This document shows, piece by piece, positions 35,390-46,552 of a stretch of 64,000 nt of DNA. This stretch comes from Gautieria morchelliformis. Its lineage: Eukaryota; Basidiomycota; Agaricomycetes; Gomphales; Gomphaceae. The stretch is taken from contig WHVA01000105.1 in NCBI GenBank assembly GCA_015179125.1, forward strand, positions 62,001 through 126,000, read 5' to 3'. The notes below the pieces were generated by a model. That model was given only the letters and a program-made list of their open reading frames with translations, did not search any database and was not told the DNA's origin. A program made the position numbers and the translations under genes. How positions within the stretch are numbered: position 1 is the first letter of the stretch; the number at the start of each line of letters is the position of its first letter.

Positions 35390-38300
35390 TCATCGACGAC
35401 CGACGACGTTGACGCGACCTCCTTTCCCTCCCTTCTTGGCCGCCTGTGAGAGTGGCAGGTAGGCATACGGATCTAGCCCCCCTTTTCTGACGTCTCCCCC
35501 AGCATTCTAGGACGCACCGTCAGTCCATAAATTCGATGCCTCACAATTTGACTTACTTTTGCTTTGAATTCCTGCCCAAGCTTCGCCTCCTTCTTCCGCT
35601 TTTTGTTGGATTTCGATGGCCCCAAACCGATGGCATCCGGCATTTCAACATCCCCGTCCTCGCCTTCTCCTTCATTGGCACGCCGTCGTTTCTTAGTATC
35701 TTTATTGAACTTAACCCGGCCGTTCGCGCCACGTGTGAATCCGTCAACGGACGTAAGTGACTCTTTATAGGCTGCACCGGCAACATCGCCGTCTGCAGCG
35801 ATATGAGCATCCTCATCCTCGCCATCAATGACCATCTTTCCGGTGCTATCGTCTGTTTTGAAATGTGATGCATCCTGACCAGGTTTTCGACGACGATTTT
35901 TACTCCGATCTAATGGGCAGAGGGTGAACCAAACCACGGCAATAGGTAGGAGAACTCACTTGTGAGTTGCTCGGCAGCACCGTGCAACAGGTCCATGGGC
36001 TCGTCATCATCTAATCGTAGGCGAGCTCCTTTTTGGCGTTTCGTTGTTGCAGCCCTGGAGGTTTTGTCCGCATGCGGTAACGCATCATCATCATCACTAT
36101 CCTCTATTTCACTTTCACTGCCATAGAGAACGTCTTCGAACGCATCTCCCGTCTTGCGTACTGCTGGCGCCTGGATACCAAGTGAGACGATGAATAAAAC
36201 CGAAGCATAGACAATTACCTCCTCGACGTCCTCTTCACCTTCGTCTGCACGCTTCGCCTTCTTACGTTTCGCCCTATCTTTCCTCTTCTTGATATTCAAC
36301 AAGACCTTTCCTTTCTCCCTCTCTTCCGCCTCATTACCAACACAGTGATACACGGCTTCCCAACCAAAGCGGCGAATCATGCGTTCGAAGATGTGTCGAA
36401 CCTTCACCTTGAAGTGGTTCTTGTGGTCTCCGGACCAATTGAGAAGAGCTGGAACCAACTGGTTTAGGTGTGGCATGACCATCTCGACTGGCAGCGTGTG
36501 CACCGACAACTTAATGAATCCTAACGCCGATTTCACGATTTCGCGATTGGCGGAGCTAATAAAGACGAGAAGAGTAGAAAGGATTTCATCTAGCATAGTT
36601 GGGGAAATGTCATCTGCAGTGGGGATGAGCAGGCCAGCACGATATGTCAGCCCAGAAGTAAACTGACCTTTGAACTCGAATACAAGTCGGGAGATGGCGG
36701 TTACAGTCGCACTAATCATGTGTGGTGTCGCGCCGGCCAACCCGGCAGCCATCATTGTCATGTATTCCTCGATGCTGGCCTGGACTGGATGGTTCGTTAA
36801 CAGACGGTGGCTTCCACAAGCAGAAGAAGCATACCTTCAGCGGCATTTGGGTCGTCTTCCCCTACCATCCCGTCCATGCGATGCCGCTTTACGACCCCGC
36901 CGTCTTTCATTTTTCGTCCCATGGCAACAACCAGATCAAATGCGGCAGCCCGAGTTCGCTCAGCTGGTTCCTTAGTCGCAAGCACTGCCTCAGGTATGAG
37001 GCTGGGGATTAAGTGCAGGGATGTTGAAGGAAGAGAATCCAGAAGGAGCATGAGGAGGGCAGTGCGATCCTTAGTGTAAGCAGCGTGTCAAGGATATTAG
37101 AAAGAATGATGCATATGGTGACATACCCGCTTTGCAGCGGCTCCAACGCTGTCCGCACCTTCTGCGAGCTGCTGTAAAACGGCTGCCGCATCAAGGAACG
37201 CACCTAACTTCCCTCCCTGAACAAGTTTAGATAAAATCCGATAGCCGCGTTTTTGAATGCCTCCGTCGGCATTACCGATTATAGCGGCCGATGCACAAAC
37301 CCCCCAAAGCTCCTTGCATTCCGAGAGCGGAAGGTACGGTAGTAGGAGGACCAGTAGATCCTGTGTTGTGAGAATCACGTTTTGAACATTGTCACCACCG
37401 GGCTTGGCCAAGTTCTTTGGCTGATTGCTGAGGTTCTGTTGGAAAAGCGCAACGACTTTCCGATACATTTTGGCTACCTCCTGTTAAAATTTCAGCTAGT
37501 TAAATGTTCCGATTACCATATGCAGAGACAGATCTTACCGAGTCGCCGGCTATCCCGGCCCATGCAGATATGACATCTCCAACAACACCCTTACTTTCTT
37601 GTCCGACACTGCCAAACACATTGAAGAGTACCGCAAACCAGCTTTCTGCCTGGCCTTTGAGATGGTCAATATTTTGGCAAGCCTCAGCCGCGGAAATTGT
37701 ATCCGACGTGGCCCATCCTGGCCGCGTGTCCGACATGAGAGCAACGTTGGACTCTACAACAGTTTTAAGCGCCTTCAAGACCGCAGGCCGAAGCTGGGGT
37801 TGGTTGTACAATATCTGCGATAACAACTGTGCGAACGAAGTGTTGAACGCCTGAGACGAAGGCAGGGGTCAATCATAAAGCCATTATGATCATGGGGCAA
37901 TGATGCCATTTGTGCAACCGCACCTGTGTGAGATCGCGTGTACCCCAGCAGTACCCTACGAGGCCTGTCCAAATCTGGGCAATCAATACATCCCACATTT
38001 TTGCTTCGTTTGCACGCCCTTCTGCATCGGCCTTCTGGTGCAAGTCGAACATGCGCTCCGACAGTGGTACAAAGTAGGCTACAAAGTGACCCAACGGTGC
38101 AGGGTGTGGAATGGCCAATAATGGAAGCAGGTGTGCATGGGGCTCACGCCCAGCGGTGCTAGGACAACAGGTTAAGATATATAAAGCGGAGTGGAGGAAA
38201 TGGGCCCACCGATCTTCGGGTATTAAGCCCAACGGGAGCACACGGAAGATTACCTCAGGGCCTAGTACGCTCATCGCCGCCTTTAGCACCTCGTCAGCGG

Positions 38301-39712
38301 CTTCTTTATGCTCAAAGCTTTTCTTGACTCGCAGTTCGCCGATTTTTTGCACAACGTCAAGGAGGAGCACTTCAGCGGCCGTAAGCTGAAATCCTGTAGA
38401 AACCTTTGGTCGAGATCGGAGAGCAAGCAAAAGGGACGCAAGCACGGCAAGCATTTGAGGCATGGCACGAGCGTAAGATAGCGTTTCCAGAGACATTCGG
38501 ACATGAGCTAGGATTTTACCGACAGGCGACTTTGGCTTTTTATGACTGCCTTCGGTAGCTGCAGCCTCAACCATGGGAAGGGTAATGCATTTAGATACAA
38601 GTGCCGTAAGCGCAAGAGAAGCGCCTGCGCGGATGGTAACGTCTGTGGCCTCAAGGTAGGAAAATACGGATTTGAAGACAGCGTCGAGGTTGTTTTCTGC
38701 CAGGAATACGGCGGGACCAAATGAAAAGGCCGTACCAAGGAGGTCAAGCCATGCGGGGGTCTGGGCAGCGTCCGATTTTGAGGGCGCGGAGGAAAGGAGG
38801 ACAGATATGAGAGACGTCATATCAGAAGTCGATGTCTGGTCGGATATGAGATTGGAGAGGAGATTGTAGGATGACTGTGAAAGATATGGATTGCCCAGGC
38901 GCGGGAGGGAGAGGAGAGTCTGCGCGAGACCTGGCAGTTGCTAAACATAAACAGTAAGTATGCATAATGGGTTGCATGGAACAACTTACTGAGCTAGGTA
39001 GATATGAAACAGTGGGCTTGATCATGGCAATGAGATGAATACCCACCTCGGGGGCGTCATTTCCCTCGGCCTTCTTTGCCTGGCGGCCGAAGGAGCCGAC
39101 ACCTGAGCCCACTGTGGTGAGAGAAGCGGAAGCCCACGCTCCCACTCTTTCCGCATACGGGTGCCGAACGAGTGGGGTCGGTGGGTTAGCAAGGACGTCC
39201 CGTACGAGCTCTGCAGCCTTCTTCCGTACTTTTGGACGAGGGTCGAGAGTGAGCTCTAGGATAAACGTGAAAGTCTGGCGAATACCAGGCGTATCGAGCT
39301 GGGAAGCATCGAGGGCTTGGATGATGGCACTGAACAGGGACAGGTGGGAACGCAAAGGCGGGGCATGGGGTACAAGAGCCGGAAACAAGGGTGAAAGTAG
39401 AGAAAGAAGGGTAGACAGATGTGACCGTATGACAGCTGGGGGGAGATGAGGTGCAACCAAAGCAAAGAGGTAAAGGATCGCAGGGAGCAGGTCACCATCG
39501 CCAAATGAGACCTTGCTTTGCGAGGACTCGAGTGTGGTTAGAAGAGCGGCAAAATATGCGGTAGGGGACCGTTCCGTGCCTTGGTCCCTGAGGGTAGAGT
39601 CCAGAGCAACAAGCAAGTTGGCTGGTGCTTTTTGGTGTGCCAGAGAGGAAGAGGTGTGTGGACGAATTTTGGACAATGAAGCCTCGAATGACATGGTACC
39701 ACTGGGGACCAT
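35390..39712 (-). CDS. RRP12: Ribosomal RNA-processing protein 12 (RRP12)
   Basis: Large HEAT-repeat protein of about 1,200 residues over roughly ten exons. The N-terminus is MSFEASLSKIRPHTSSSLA then HQKAPANLLVALDSTL and ERSPTAYFAALLTTL, the RRP12 start signature. The ATG at 39712 is followed by an in-frame ATG at 39694 that fits the family start equally well. NUC173-type helices continue through 38,800-36,000. The C-terminus is Lys/Asp/Glu-rich: FEDVLYGSESEIEDSDDDD, VIDGEDEDAHIAADGD, FNKDTKKRRR. It ends AGGDVRKGGLDPYAYLPLSQ and then AAKKGGKGGRVNVVGRR, stop 35390-35392. Rrp12 helps export and mature both ribosomal subunits with karyopherins, acting in nucleolus and nucleus. Confidence 0.9.
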
Positions 39713-40485
39713 TCATGTAACAACTCTCTCCACTGGTCGTATGACTGGCAGGACTCACACAAAGCCTTACGGTCAAAGCAACGGTCAGTGTGAGGCCAAA
39801 TCCGAACCTCCAAGAAATTTTGAAGTTACAGTAATTGGTATCTCTCTCAAGCTATATGCGAAGCCAGTTGGTCGTTTGGATTTGACAGTCAACTGATGCC
39901 TCCTGGGGAGGACAGATGTCGAGTTGACGCGACCGCTAAGAAATAAGTTTTAGACGCTCGTCACGCCACCACTGCAGATCACAGCACAAGACGGCGCAAA
40001 TATCAGCAATATGTTATGAAGTCTCCACAGGTCTCGTTCTATACTTTGACGAGACGATACCCTCATGGCCGCCGGTCAAGGAAATCTGCTAACCAAGTTG
40101 ATGATATGGCCCATCTCGCTAATAGTACTATCCTCACGAACAGACAGCACAACGCACGAGGGCTCCCTAGGCTATTTAAAGCTGCAGCTCATTTCACTTA
40201 CGAGGCGGCACGGCCAATACATCGACTCTGGTGTCGGGTTTTACATTTTGGGTGTGTGGATGGCGGGAGGGACTGCAACAGTATGACGCCATCTGGACTA
40301 CGAAGCGTTTATCATGCTGCATGGTGGTCACAGTGAATTAACACGACCGCGGTGGAATAGCGAGCGCGGGCCCGGGGAGCACGCTTAGGCTGCGCCATAC
40401 CGGACAATTTCAAGTTGTCGACTAATATTTCAAGTCAAAAGTGCCGACGTGTGAAACTCGGTTCGTAAGTTCTTATGATAGGGTA
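39713..40485. other. Intergenic, RRP12 promoter side
   Basis: No gene recognised. The plus-strand frame 40016-40336 (106 residues) shows no family features. The right end abuts the inverted-repeat DNA transposon at 40486. Confidence 0.4.
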
Positions 40486-41439
40486 CAGTTGCGGACACTC
40501 AATTTAAAGCCCGCCTATTTTGGTCGACTATTTTTTAGGATGGCCACAATGGCCCAGACTGTTTCTAAACACTCAAATACAATAGTCTAGATCATTATGA
40601 GAATAGTTGCACGAGCCGATTATCGAAAATTGACAAAATAAGTTTTAACCCCTTTTTGGCCGTACCCCCTTTTTAGCGCCGTAAATCACGAAAAAATCAC
40701 TATTCAATAGCATTTGATGTACTGTGTTCGTGCATGTTAAAAAAAGGTCAGTAAATACAACTGGGACTGTGGAAAAAAATTCCAAAGTCTCACCTTGCAC
40801 CCATGGCCTGAGGTTGACCAACAACACCTCTGGCCTGAAAAATCAATCCCAACACCCCATTGATTCTTTTGAGTCAACCCCTCAGCCCATTTCACCCTGA
40901 TATCAAGCACCAATCCCTGGTAGGGATGACCTAGAGGAGGAGGATGAGGATATGGCTTGTTTAATTCAATTTGATTCTATGAAAACAAATTTTGCACATA
41001 AAGAGACTTGTCAAGATGATGGAGAGGAGCTGGAGGATGCAATTTTGCAGAGGCTAAAGCACGTGCACTGGAAGTTCTTGCCCTGCAGACGTCATTTGGA
41101 GAATTATTAATTGGTCATGGAGATTCATAGATGCTTACCGAAAAGCTTGAAAGGGGAGGCTGCAGCATGGGTTGTGTGCGGGCAGAGAAGTCATAGATCA
41201 GCGTTGGAGAGTGCAATGAAGGCACTCAAAGCACAGGCGAAGGGTAAATCAATGTATTAATAGTGCTCAGAACCTATATAGAGTCAAAATTTGGCCGGTA
41301 CCTAAAACCCGTGGGAAAATTAAGTAAGGCTGTTTTTTGACGCTTTTGAGGGTTGCGAGTCCGATTCTGAGGTCAGTTTTGGGCCAAAATTTTTTCTCCA
41401 CCTGCTGCCAAATAGGCGGGCTTTGAGTGTCCGCAACTG
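40486..41439. mobile_element. Degenerate TA-flanked DNA transposon with inverted repeats
   Basis: The left end CAGTTGCGGACACTCAA... and the right end (reverse complement) CAGTTGCGGACACTCAA... are inverted copies. Both continue into agcccgcctattt, with a five-base insertion on the left. TA dinucleotides flank both sides (40484-40485 and 41440-41441), giving a 954-bp element. TA target duplication and short terminal repeats point to a Tc1/mariner-pogo-like superfamily. The interior carries remnants of a coding region, for example WRFIDAYRK followed after a frame slip by AAAWVV. No intact transposase frame exists, so it is nonautonomous or decayed. Confidence 0.75.
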
Positions 41440-42141
41440 TAGCTGTAACGGAGATATTTGCGCGGCCAGTGATGGCCTCCAAGCCCTCGGCGCCGTGCGC
41501 TGTACATTATGTAACCTGAGCTTGACCTCTTGGGTGCTGGAAGAGTGACAAGCTCGCGAGTCACTACAGCCGGGCTGAGTAAGGTTCATTAGCTAAGCTG
41601 TCAAATAAAAGTCTGATTACCCGCCAGATCCCAAAGGATCCCTGGTAGCTTAACTCCGCATCCTCACGCTCGTCCCGAGATCCAGAGGTGTCGGCACACA
41701 CACAGGTGGATCTCGGGTTCCTGCGGCTTAGTCAGCTTCGAGCCTTCCTACTCTCCCCCCAACTCGCGGCAAGATTTAGTTGCGCCGCTAGAAATCTTGC
41801 CAGCTAGCACCACTGAACCCATTACTCAGCGAGCCGCTGAGGCCAAGCCCAGCTCAGGAAGCTCGCTGAGGCTGCCGGCCAGTGGCAGTTTTCAGAGAAT
41901 GGCTCTATCTCGCGCCGGTGGTACTAATCTCTATTGACGTGGACGCCAGTTTTCAATCTTCAAGTTTGCTTAACTTGTTGTCGAATCGTCGATTGCGAAT
42001 TTAAACCTTATGACCTTAATCTTAAGGTCCTACATCCCTCTTTGTCTATTCATTTTCGATGGGTGTCATTGTACTTTACAGCCACTAGCTGCCGGCCCCC
42101 AGTATTACTGGCTTGTCGACTAGGTGCACCCTCTCCGAGTC

Positions 42142-42182
42142 AGCATGATAGCGGCTGACACCTTTCCAGCCGCTATCATGCT
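42142..42182. repeat. Perfect 16-bp hairpin in the laccase promoter region
   Basis: agcatgatagcggctg at 42142-42157 and its exact reverse complement at 42167-42182 are separated by nine bases. In RNA or single-stranded DNA this would form a strong stem-loop. It lies about 135 bp upstream of the laccase start codon and just upstream of the TATA box. It may be a MITE end, a binding site or a structural element. Confidence 0.6.
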
Positions 42183-42226
42183 CCTGAGACTAGTCTCGAG
42201 GGGCAGCCACACACTTTCCCAAATCT

Positions 42227-42232
42227 TATAAA
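42227..42232 (+). promoter_or_regulatory. TATA box of the laccase gene
   Basis: tataaa within aaatcttataaactg, about 85 bp before the ATG at 42318. Spacing fits a core promoter giving a 5' leader of some 50 nt. Confidence 0.55.
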
Positions 42233-42317
42233 CTGAGTGATACGAGGTCAGGCCGCTACTGTCAGTTAACGTTACCCACCTCACTCATTCAACTCTCTCT
42301 TCACGGTCCTCCTCGCC

Positions 42318-44831
42318 ATGCGTACATTCTCGACGTCCCTCCTTTTACTCTCTGGAATAGCATTCGCCAGAATACGCCACTACACCCTCGACATTGGGAA
42401 TGCCTTAGTTGCTCCCGATGGCTTTCAGCGATCTGCCGTCACGGTCAATGGTAATACCCCAGGTCCGGTGCTGATTGCGAGTAAAGGAGACAAGATGATT
42501 GTGAACGTCACGAACTCTCTCTCTGTAACACGTCCTCTTCTGAGAATATGGGGATGGCGATAGCTGACCTTCCTACAGGATCCGTTTATGCGTCGCAGCA
42601 CCACTGTTCACTGGCACGGCATCGTGCGTGTTAAGATGCTTTGCTGACTACAAACTGAATCACTTTCATAGTATCAACGGTTGCAGGCGCAGGATGACGG
42701 GCCTGCGGGTGTCACGCAGGTGCGTTATAGCCTGAGTATATTCATTCAGCATTACCGACTTCTACTTCGAATTTCAAGTGTCCAATTGCGCCTGGGTGAG
42801 TACTGCCTGACCAATTGAAATTACACTGATTTTCTGTTTCGATAGTAACTCTTACGCGTACCATGTCGAACTGGGAGATCAGGCCGGCACATACTGGTGT
42901 GTTGTGGTGGCACATAATAATAAGTCTCTCCGACGTTAATTCTCCCACAGGTATCACAGCCATCTCAGCACACAATACAGTGACGGTCTCCGCGGCCCCC
43001 TCATTATATACGGTAAGCGGCCTGGTCGCCGTGTCTGCAGGCGGCTGTGCCTCAAGCCTCACCTCTATCAGATCCCGAGGACCCTCACATGGATCTTTAT
43101 GACGTAGACAATCCCTCGACCATTATTACCATGACAGACTGGTATCAACAATACACCGAGGAGTTGGCTGGTGAGAATCAACATCTCTGTCTCCATCAGC
43201 ACTGAAACCCTTCACGTCTTCGATAGCGGACTGGATTGCCAATATGACTGCCGAACCCGTCCCCGATTCTAATCTGATGAATGGTACGTCCCCTCGTTGG
43301 CCTTGACTACTTATACCTGCTAACCACACGTATATGTCGATCTGTCGATCAGGCGTCGGACGGTATAGTGGTGGCCCTGCTGTACCACGAGCAGTCATAA
43401 GAGTCCAGCAAGGTAATATTACGTTGATTTTCATTATCACATATGTATCCATGCTGATAAACTCGGCAGGGAAGCGCTACAGGTTTAGACTAATCAACAT
43501 GAGCGCTATAGTCCCCTTCAGATTTGCTGTCGAAGGCCACTCTTTCATCGTCATTGAGGTGGATGGAGTGAACCACCAGCCAATAACGGCCACGTCCCTG
43601 TCTATTTCGGCGGGCCAACGGTACTCGGTCATACTAAATGCGAATCAAAGAATTGCAAACTACTGGATTGCCTATCCAAGCAGATTTTTAGGGGGCACCA
43701 CCACAGTTACAAATCCTAGGTATAACGGAACCGACGCTTTTGGCATATTGTGCTACCGAGGAGCCCCCTGTGGGGAACCCATGACACCCCAACTGATCGC
43801 CGAGGCTAGCGACATGGAAGGTGCCTCGGGCGCTTTACAAGAGTATCAGTTAAAGGTGCGTCGTTGTTTCCAAGTCCTCCCAGTCAAGTAAATTCGATTT
43901 GTGTGAAAGCCTTTAGCGAATATGCCTCCACCCGGTGGAGACATTCCCGACATTATTGTCAAAATCAACTTCACCACTACCAGGCCGGGTGGTAGCACCA
44001 CCGTTGGTGTCGGCAACAAGTGGCTGATTAATGGCTTTCAGGTAAGGTTGCACCCAACAAAAATCAAGCTGTAGCGTCGCTCACAACCCGAATAGTATAT
44101 CCCACCAACGGCTCCAACACTTCTCCAAATTCTCAGCGGCCATATGCGCACGTAATAATCCATCGTTCGCTGATTATTCTATCAGGACTAAATTCCTTCA
44201 GGTCGGACTTTACTCCCAACGAAAACACCTATGTTCTCCCCATTAATAAGAACGTTGAGGTACAGCTCATTGGTGATGCCGATCACCCCTTCCACCTTGT
44301 GCGTTTCTTTCTCTTTCTGCCTCATTTCTTTAAACGCTTTCGGTATTTGTAGCATGGCCATGTGTTTTCAGTCATTCAGTCTGCCACGGGTCCCAGGAAC
44401 CTCATAGATCCCCCAGTTCGTGACACGGTCGATACCAGTGCTGATGCAGAGAATCCTGTTACCATTCGCTTTCGGACGGACAATCCCGGACCATGGGTAT
44501 GTCTACTCCTGTCGCTCATGGTCGTCAATGACTCACCCTTCTTTTTCTATAGTTCTTACACTGGTTGGTCTCCCTCAGAATGAAAGTATGCGACCGCTAA
44601 TAATTGTATGAATAGTCACAAGGATTGGCACTTAGAAGCTGGCCTTGCCGTTGGTACGTTTATGTGAATGATGGATGCTCTGATTACTCAAGAAACACAG
44701 TTTTCGTTGAGGATCCAGAAGACGAACGCAGGGGTCCCCAGTCCTTGAACCCTTCAGAGGCCTGGGATCAACTTTGCCCAATATACAATGCTCTCCCAAA
44801 GGAGGTGTGTACAAATCGTTTGATGTCTTAG
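42318..44831 (+). CDS. Laccase (multicopper oxidase), secreted
   Basis: ATG at 42318 begins with a signal peptide ([17 protein letters not shown]), then [20 protein letters not shown]. All four copper-binding motifs are present after splicing: HWHG (L1), [14 protein letters not shown] (L2), HPFHLHGH (L3) and HCHKDWHLE (L4). The residue ten after the cysteine is Leu, a low/mid-potential-type axial position. About fifteen introns split the gene, and a 11-nt exon (44553-44563) encodes F-L-H and two bases of the type-1 copper Cys. The L4 motif has Lys where Ile is usual. The C-terminus is VCTNRLMS, stop 44829-44831. Laccases oxidise phenols at a T1 copper and reduce oxygen at a trinuclear cluster; roles include lignin decay, pigment and detoxification. 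The frame is intact from start to stop. Confidence 0.92.
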
Positions 44832-45158
44832 CGCGAGGGATTTACTTTTTTTTACTCAGCTACAATGAAGTGACTGGGCCGGTTCATATCGTTTGTTGCT
44901 GCTGTCGCTCGGTAATATGCTGCCGTACCTTATTACTAGTGCTATCGCTTGTTATCTCTCTTTCTGACATAGCACTCGTGACAATTTACCTAGCAATGAA
45001 TGCATAAATTAGACATAATGTTGGAATTTTCAGCACGCTACGTGGAACGTGGAACGTGTTTTTTGTGTGGAGTCGATGCTTAAAGTACGGATGGAAACGT
45101 CGATTTGATAGAAATGGCTTAAGCTCACGTCATCCTTCCGTTTAACCATACATAAGTA
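44832..45158. other. Convergent spacer between laccase and WDR83
   Basis: Only 3' flanking sequence of the two convergent genes is seen. No gene or notable structure. Confidence 0.5.
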
Positions 45159-46473
45159 TTAAGTGTCTGGATTCGCCGGGACTGGATTTCGCCATACTTT
45201 TGCTGTTCCATCAGCACTGGCCGTGATCATCTCACCTGCCTCACTTGGATGATGTTCTACCCAAGTTACGATCTTGTCGTGAACTTTTGGGGGGGGATTC
45301 GGCGCTAGTGGGGTTGCCTAGATAGTTTCCATGTGTGAGCTTGATGAAGTGCATAAGTGGTATGTAAACTAACATTAACAAGGTCCCAAGCCCACACAGA
45401 CCCCTGCTCATCACCACTCACGACACTGGCTTCGGCGTGTCCAAAGCATGCACGAGAGCGGTAGGCATCATTCACATGGCCTTTGAATGCATTTAACAAC
45501 TTCCCATTCTGGGCATCCATTAGCCGAACTGTCGAGTCAAGAGTCTGGACAAGGTAAGTCTGGCCGTCACCAGTAGGGAGAACCGACGTGACTGGACCTA
45601 TCGGGAACAACATTGTCTACGGTGCAACTGATGTATTATGGACTACTCACTTCCGAGATAATCAGATCGCAGTTCGCCTTTTCGGAGATCATAAGAGCGA
45701 ACGTGACCGTCCACAGAGCCCGAGATGACGTGTGTAGATCCAACAACCAGCGTTTGAATGGCATCACGAGCCTCGTCAAGAGTTTGAATGGGTTGTCGAT
45801 TCTGCGCTCTGAGAACACGAGATTAGGCTGAAAATTCACGTCGAAGGGCGAACAAATGATTCGACGGCGACAGGTTTAGCGTGAATAACCACAAGCCACT
45901 TCTTCCAAGCAAGGGCTATGTACCGGCTCATAACTATGTTGAAGAATCATGCTCACCGAATGTCCCACAGCTTGACCGTAGAGTCAAAGCTTCCTAGGTG
46001 GGTGGCAATATAAGCTTCTCAACGCCAGGCAACGGCTCGGCGAACCACTGGCGACTACGGAGGCATCCTCATTGAACTCAACGACGTTCACACGTCCCAT
46101 GTGTCCGGGTATTCTCCTGATTGTGTTTCCTGTTGCCACCTCCCATAAGAACACGGATCGATCACCTCCGGAACTAGCAAATCGTGCGTTGTCCGGAGAC
46201 CTGATCATAAAAAAGCAAAGTTGAAATATCCGATCACCTGGCTACGAAATAGTCTTACACAGTGATAGAGAGTACTTCGTAACCATGGGCTTTGTATACC
46301 TTGATTTCAGTTCCTAATTGTGGATTCCATAGTCGTATGGTGCGATCTTGCCCCCCAGTGAGAACATATTTTGCGGCACCTTTAGCGTATCGGGCAACAT
46401 GAACTGGTCCAATATGGTTTGACAGAGTAGTGTGAAGAGTTCGAGGCAAGGGAGGTGGTCCACGAACAGCCAT
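45159..46473 (-). CDS. WDR83: WD40 protein WDR83/MORG1
   Basis: ATG at 46473 starts MAVRGPPPLPRTLHTTLSNH. WD repeats follow: YVLTGGQDRTIRLWNPQLGT, FASSGGDRSVFLWEVATG and HMGRVNVVEFNEDASVVASG; then HVISGSVDGHVRSYDLRKGE, YLVQTLDSTVRLMDAQNG, SVVSGDEQGSVWAWDL and a last repeat MITASADGTAKVW, ending NPDT at 45159-45161. Seven blades, about 330 residues, match WDR83/MORG1, a scaffold in MAPK signalling that is also present in spliceosomal C-complex. Short introns separate the blades. The gene is divergent from the DOCK gene with only 79 bp between the two start codons. Confidence 0.85.
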
Positions 46474-46552
46474 CGTGCGCGAACGCCACTTCTGCCGCGC
46501 CCACTTGTACAAATACCACCTCGTAGTACATACTTCACTTCACTACTCTCGC

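Larger units (their letters stand above)
41442..42317. other. Hairpin-rich spacer upstream of the laccase gene
   Basis: No gene recognised. It contains at least four perfect inverted repeats (listed separately or in findings), with a TATAAA at 42227-42232, about 85 bp before the laccase ATG. The laccase promoter therefore includes this unusual structured DNA. Confidence 0.55.
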
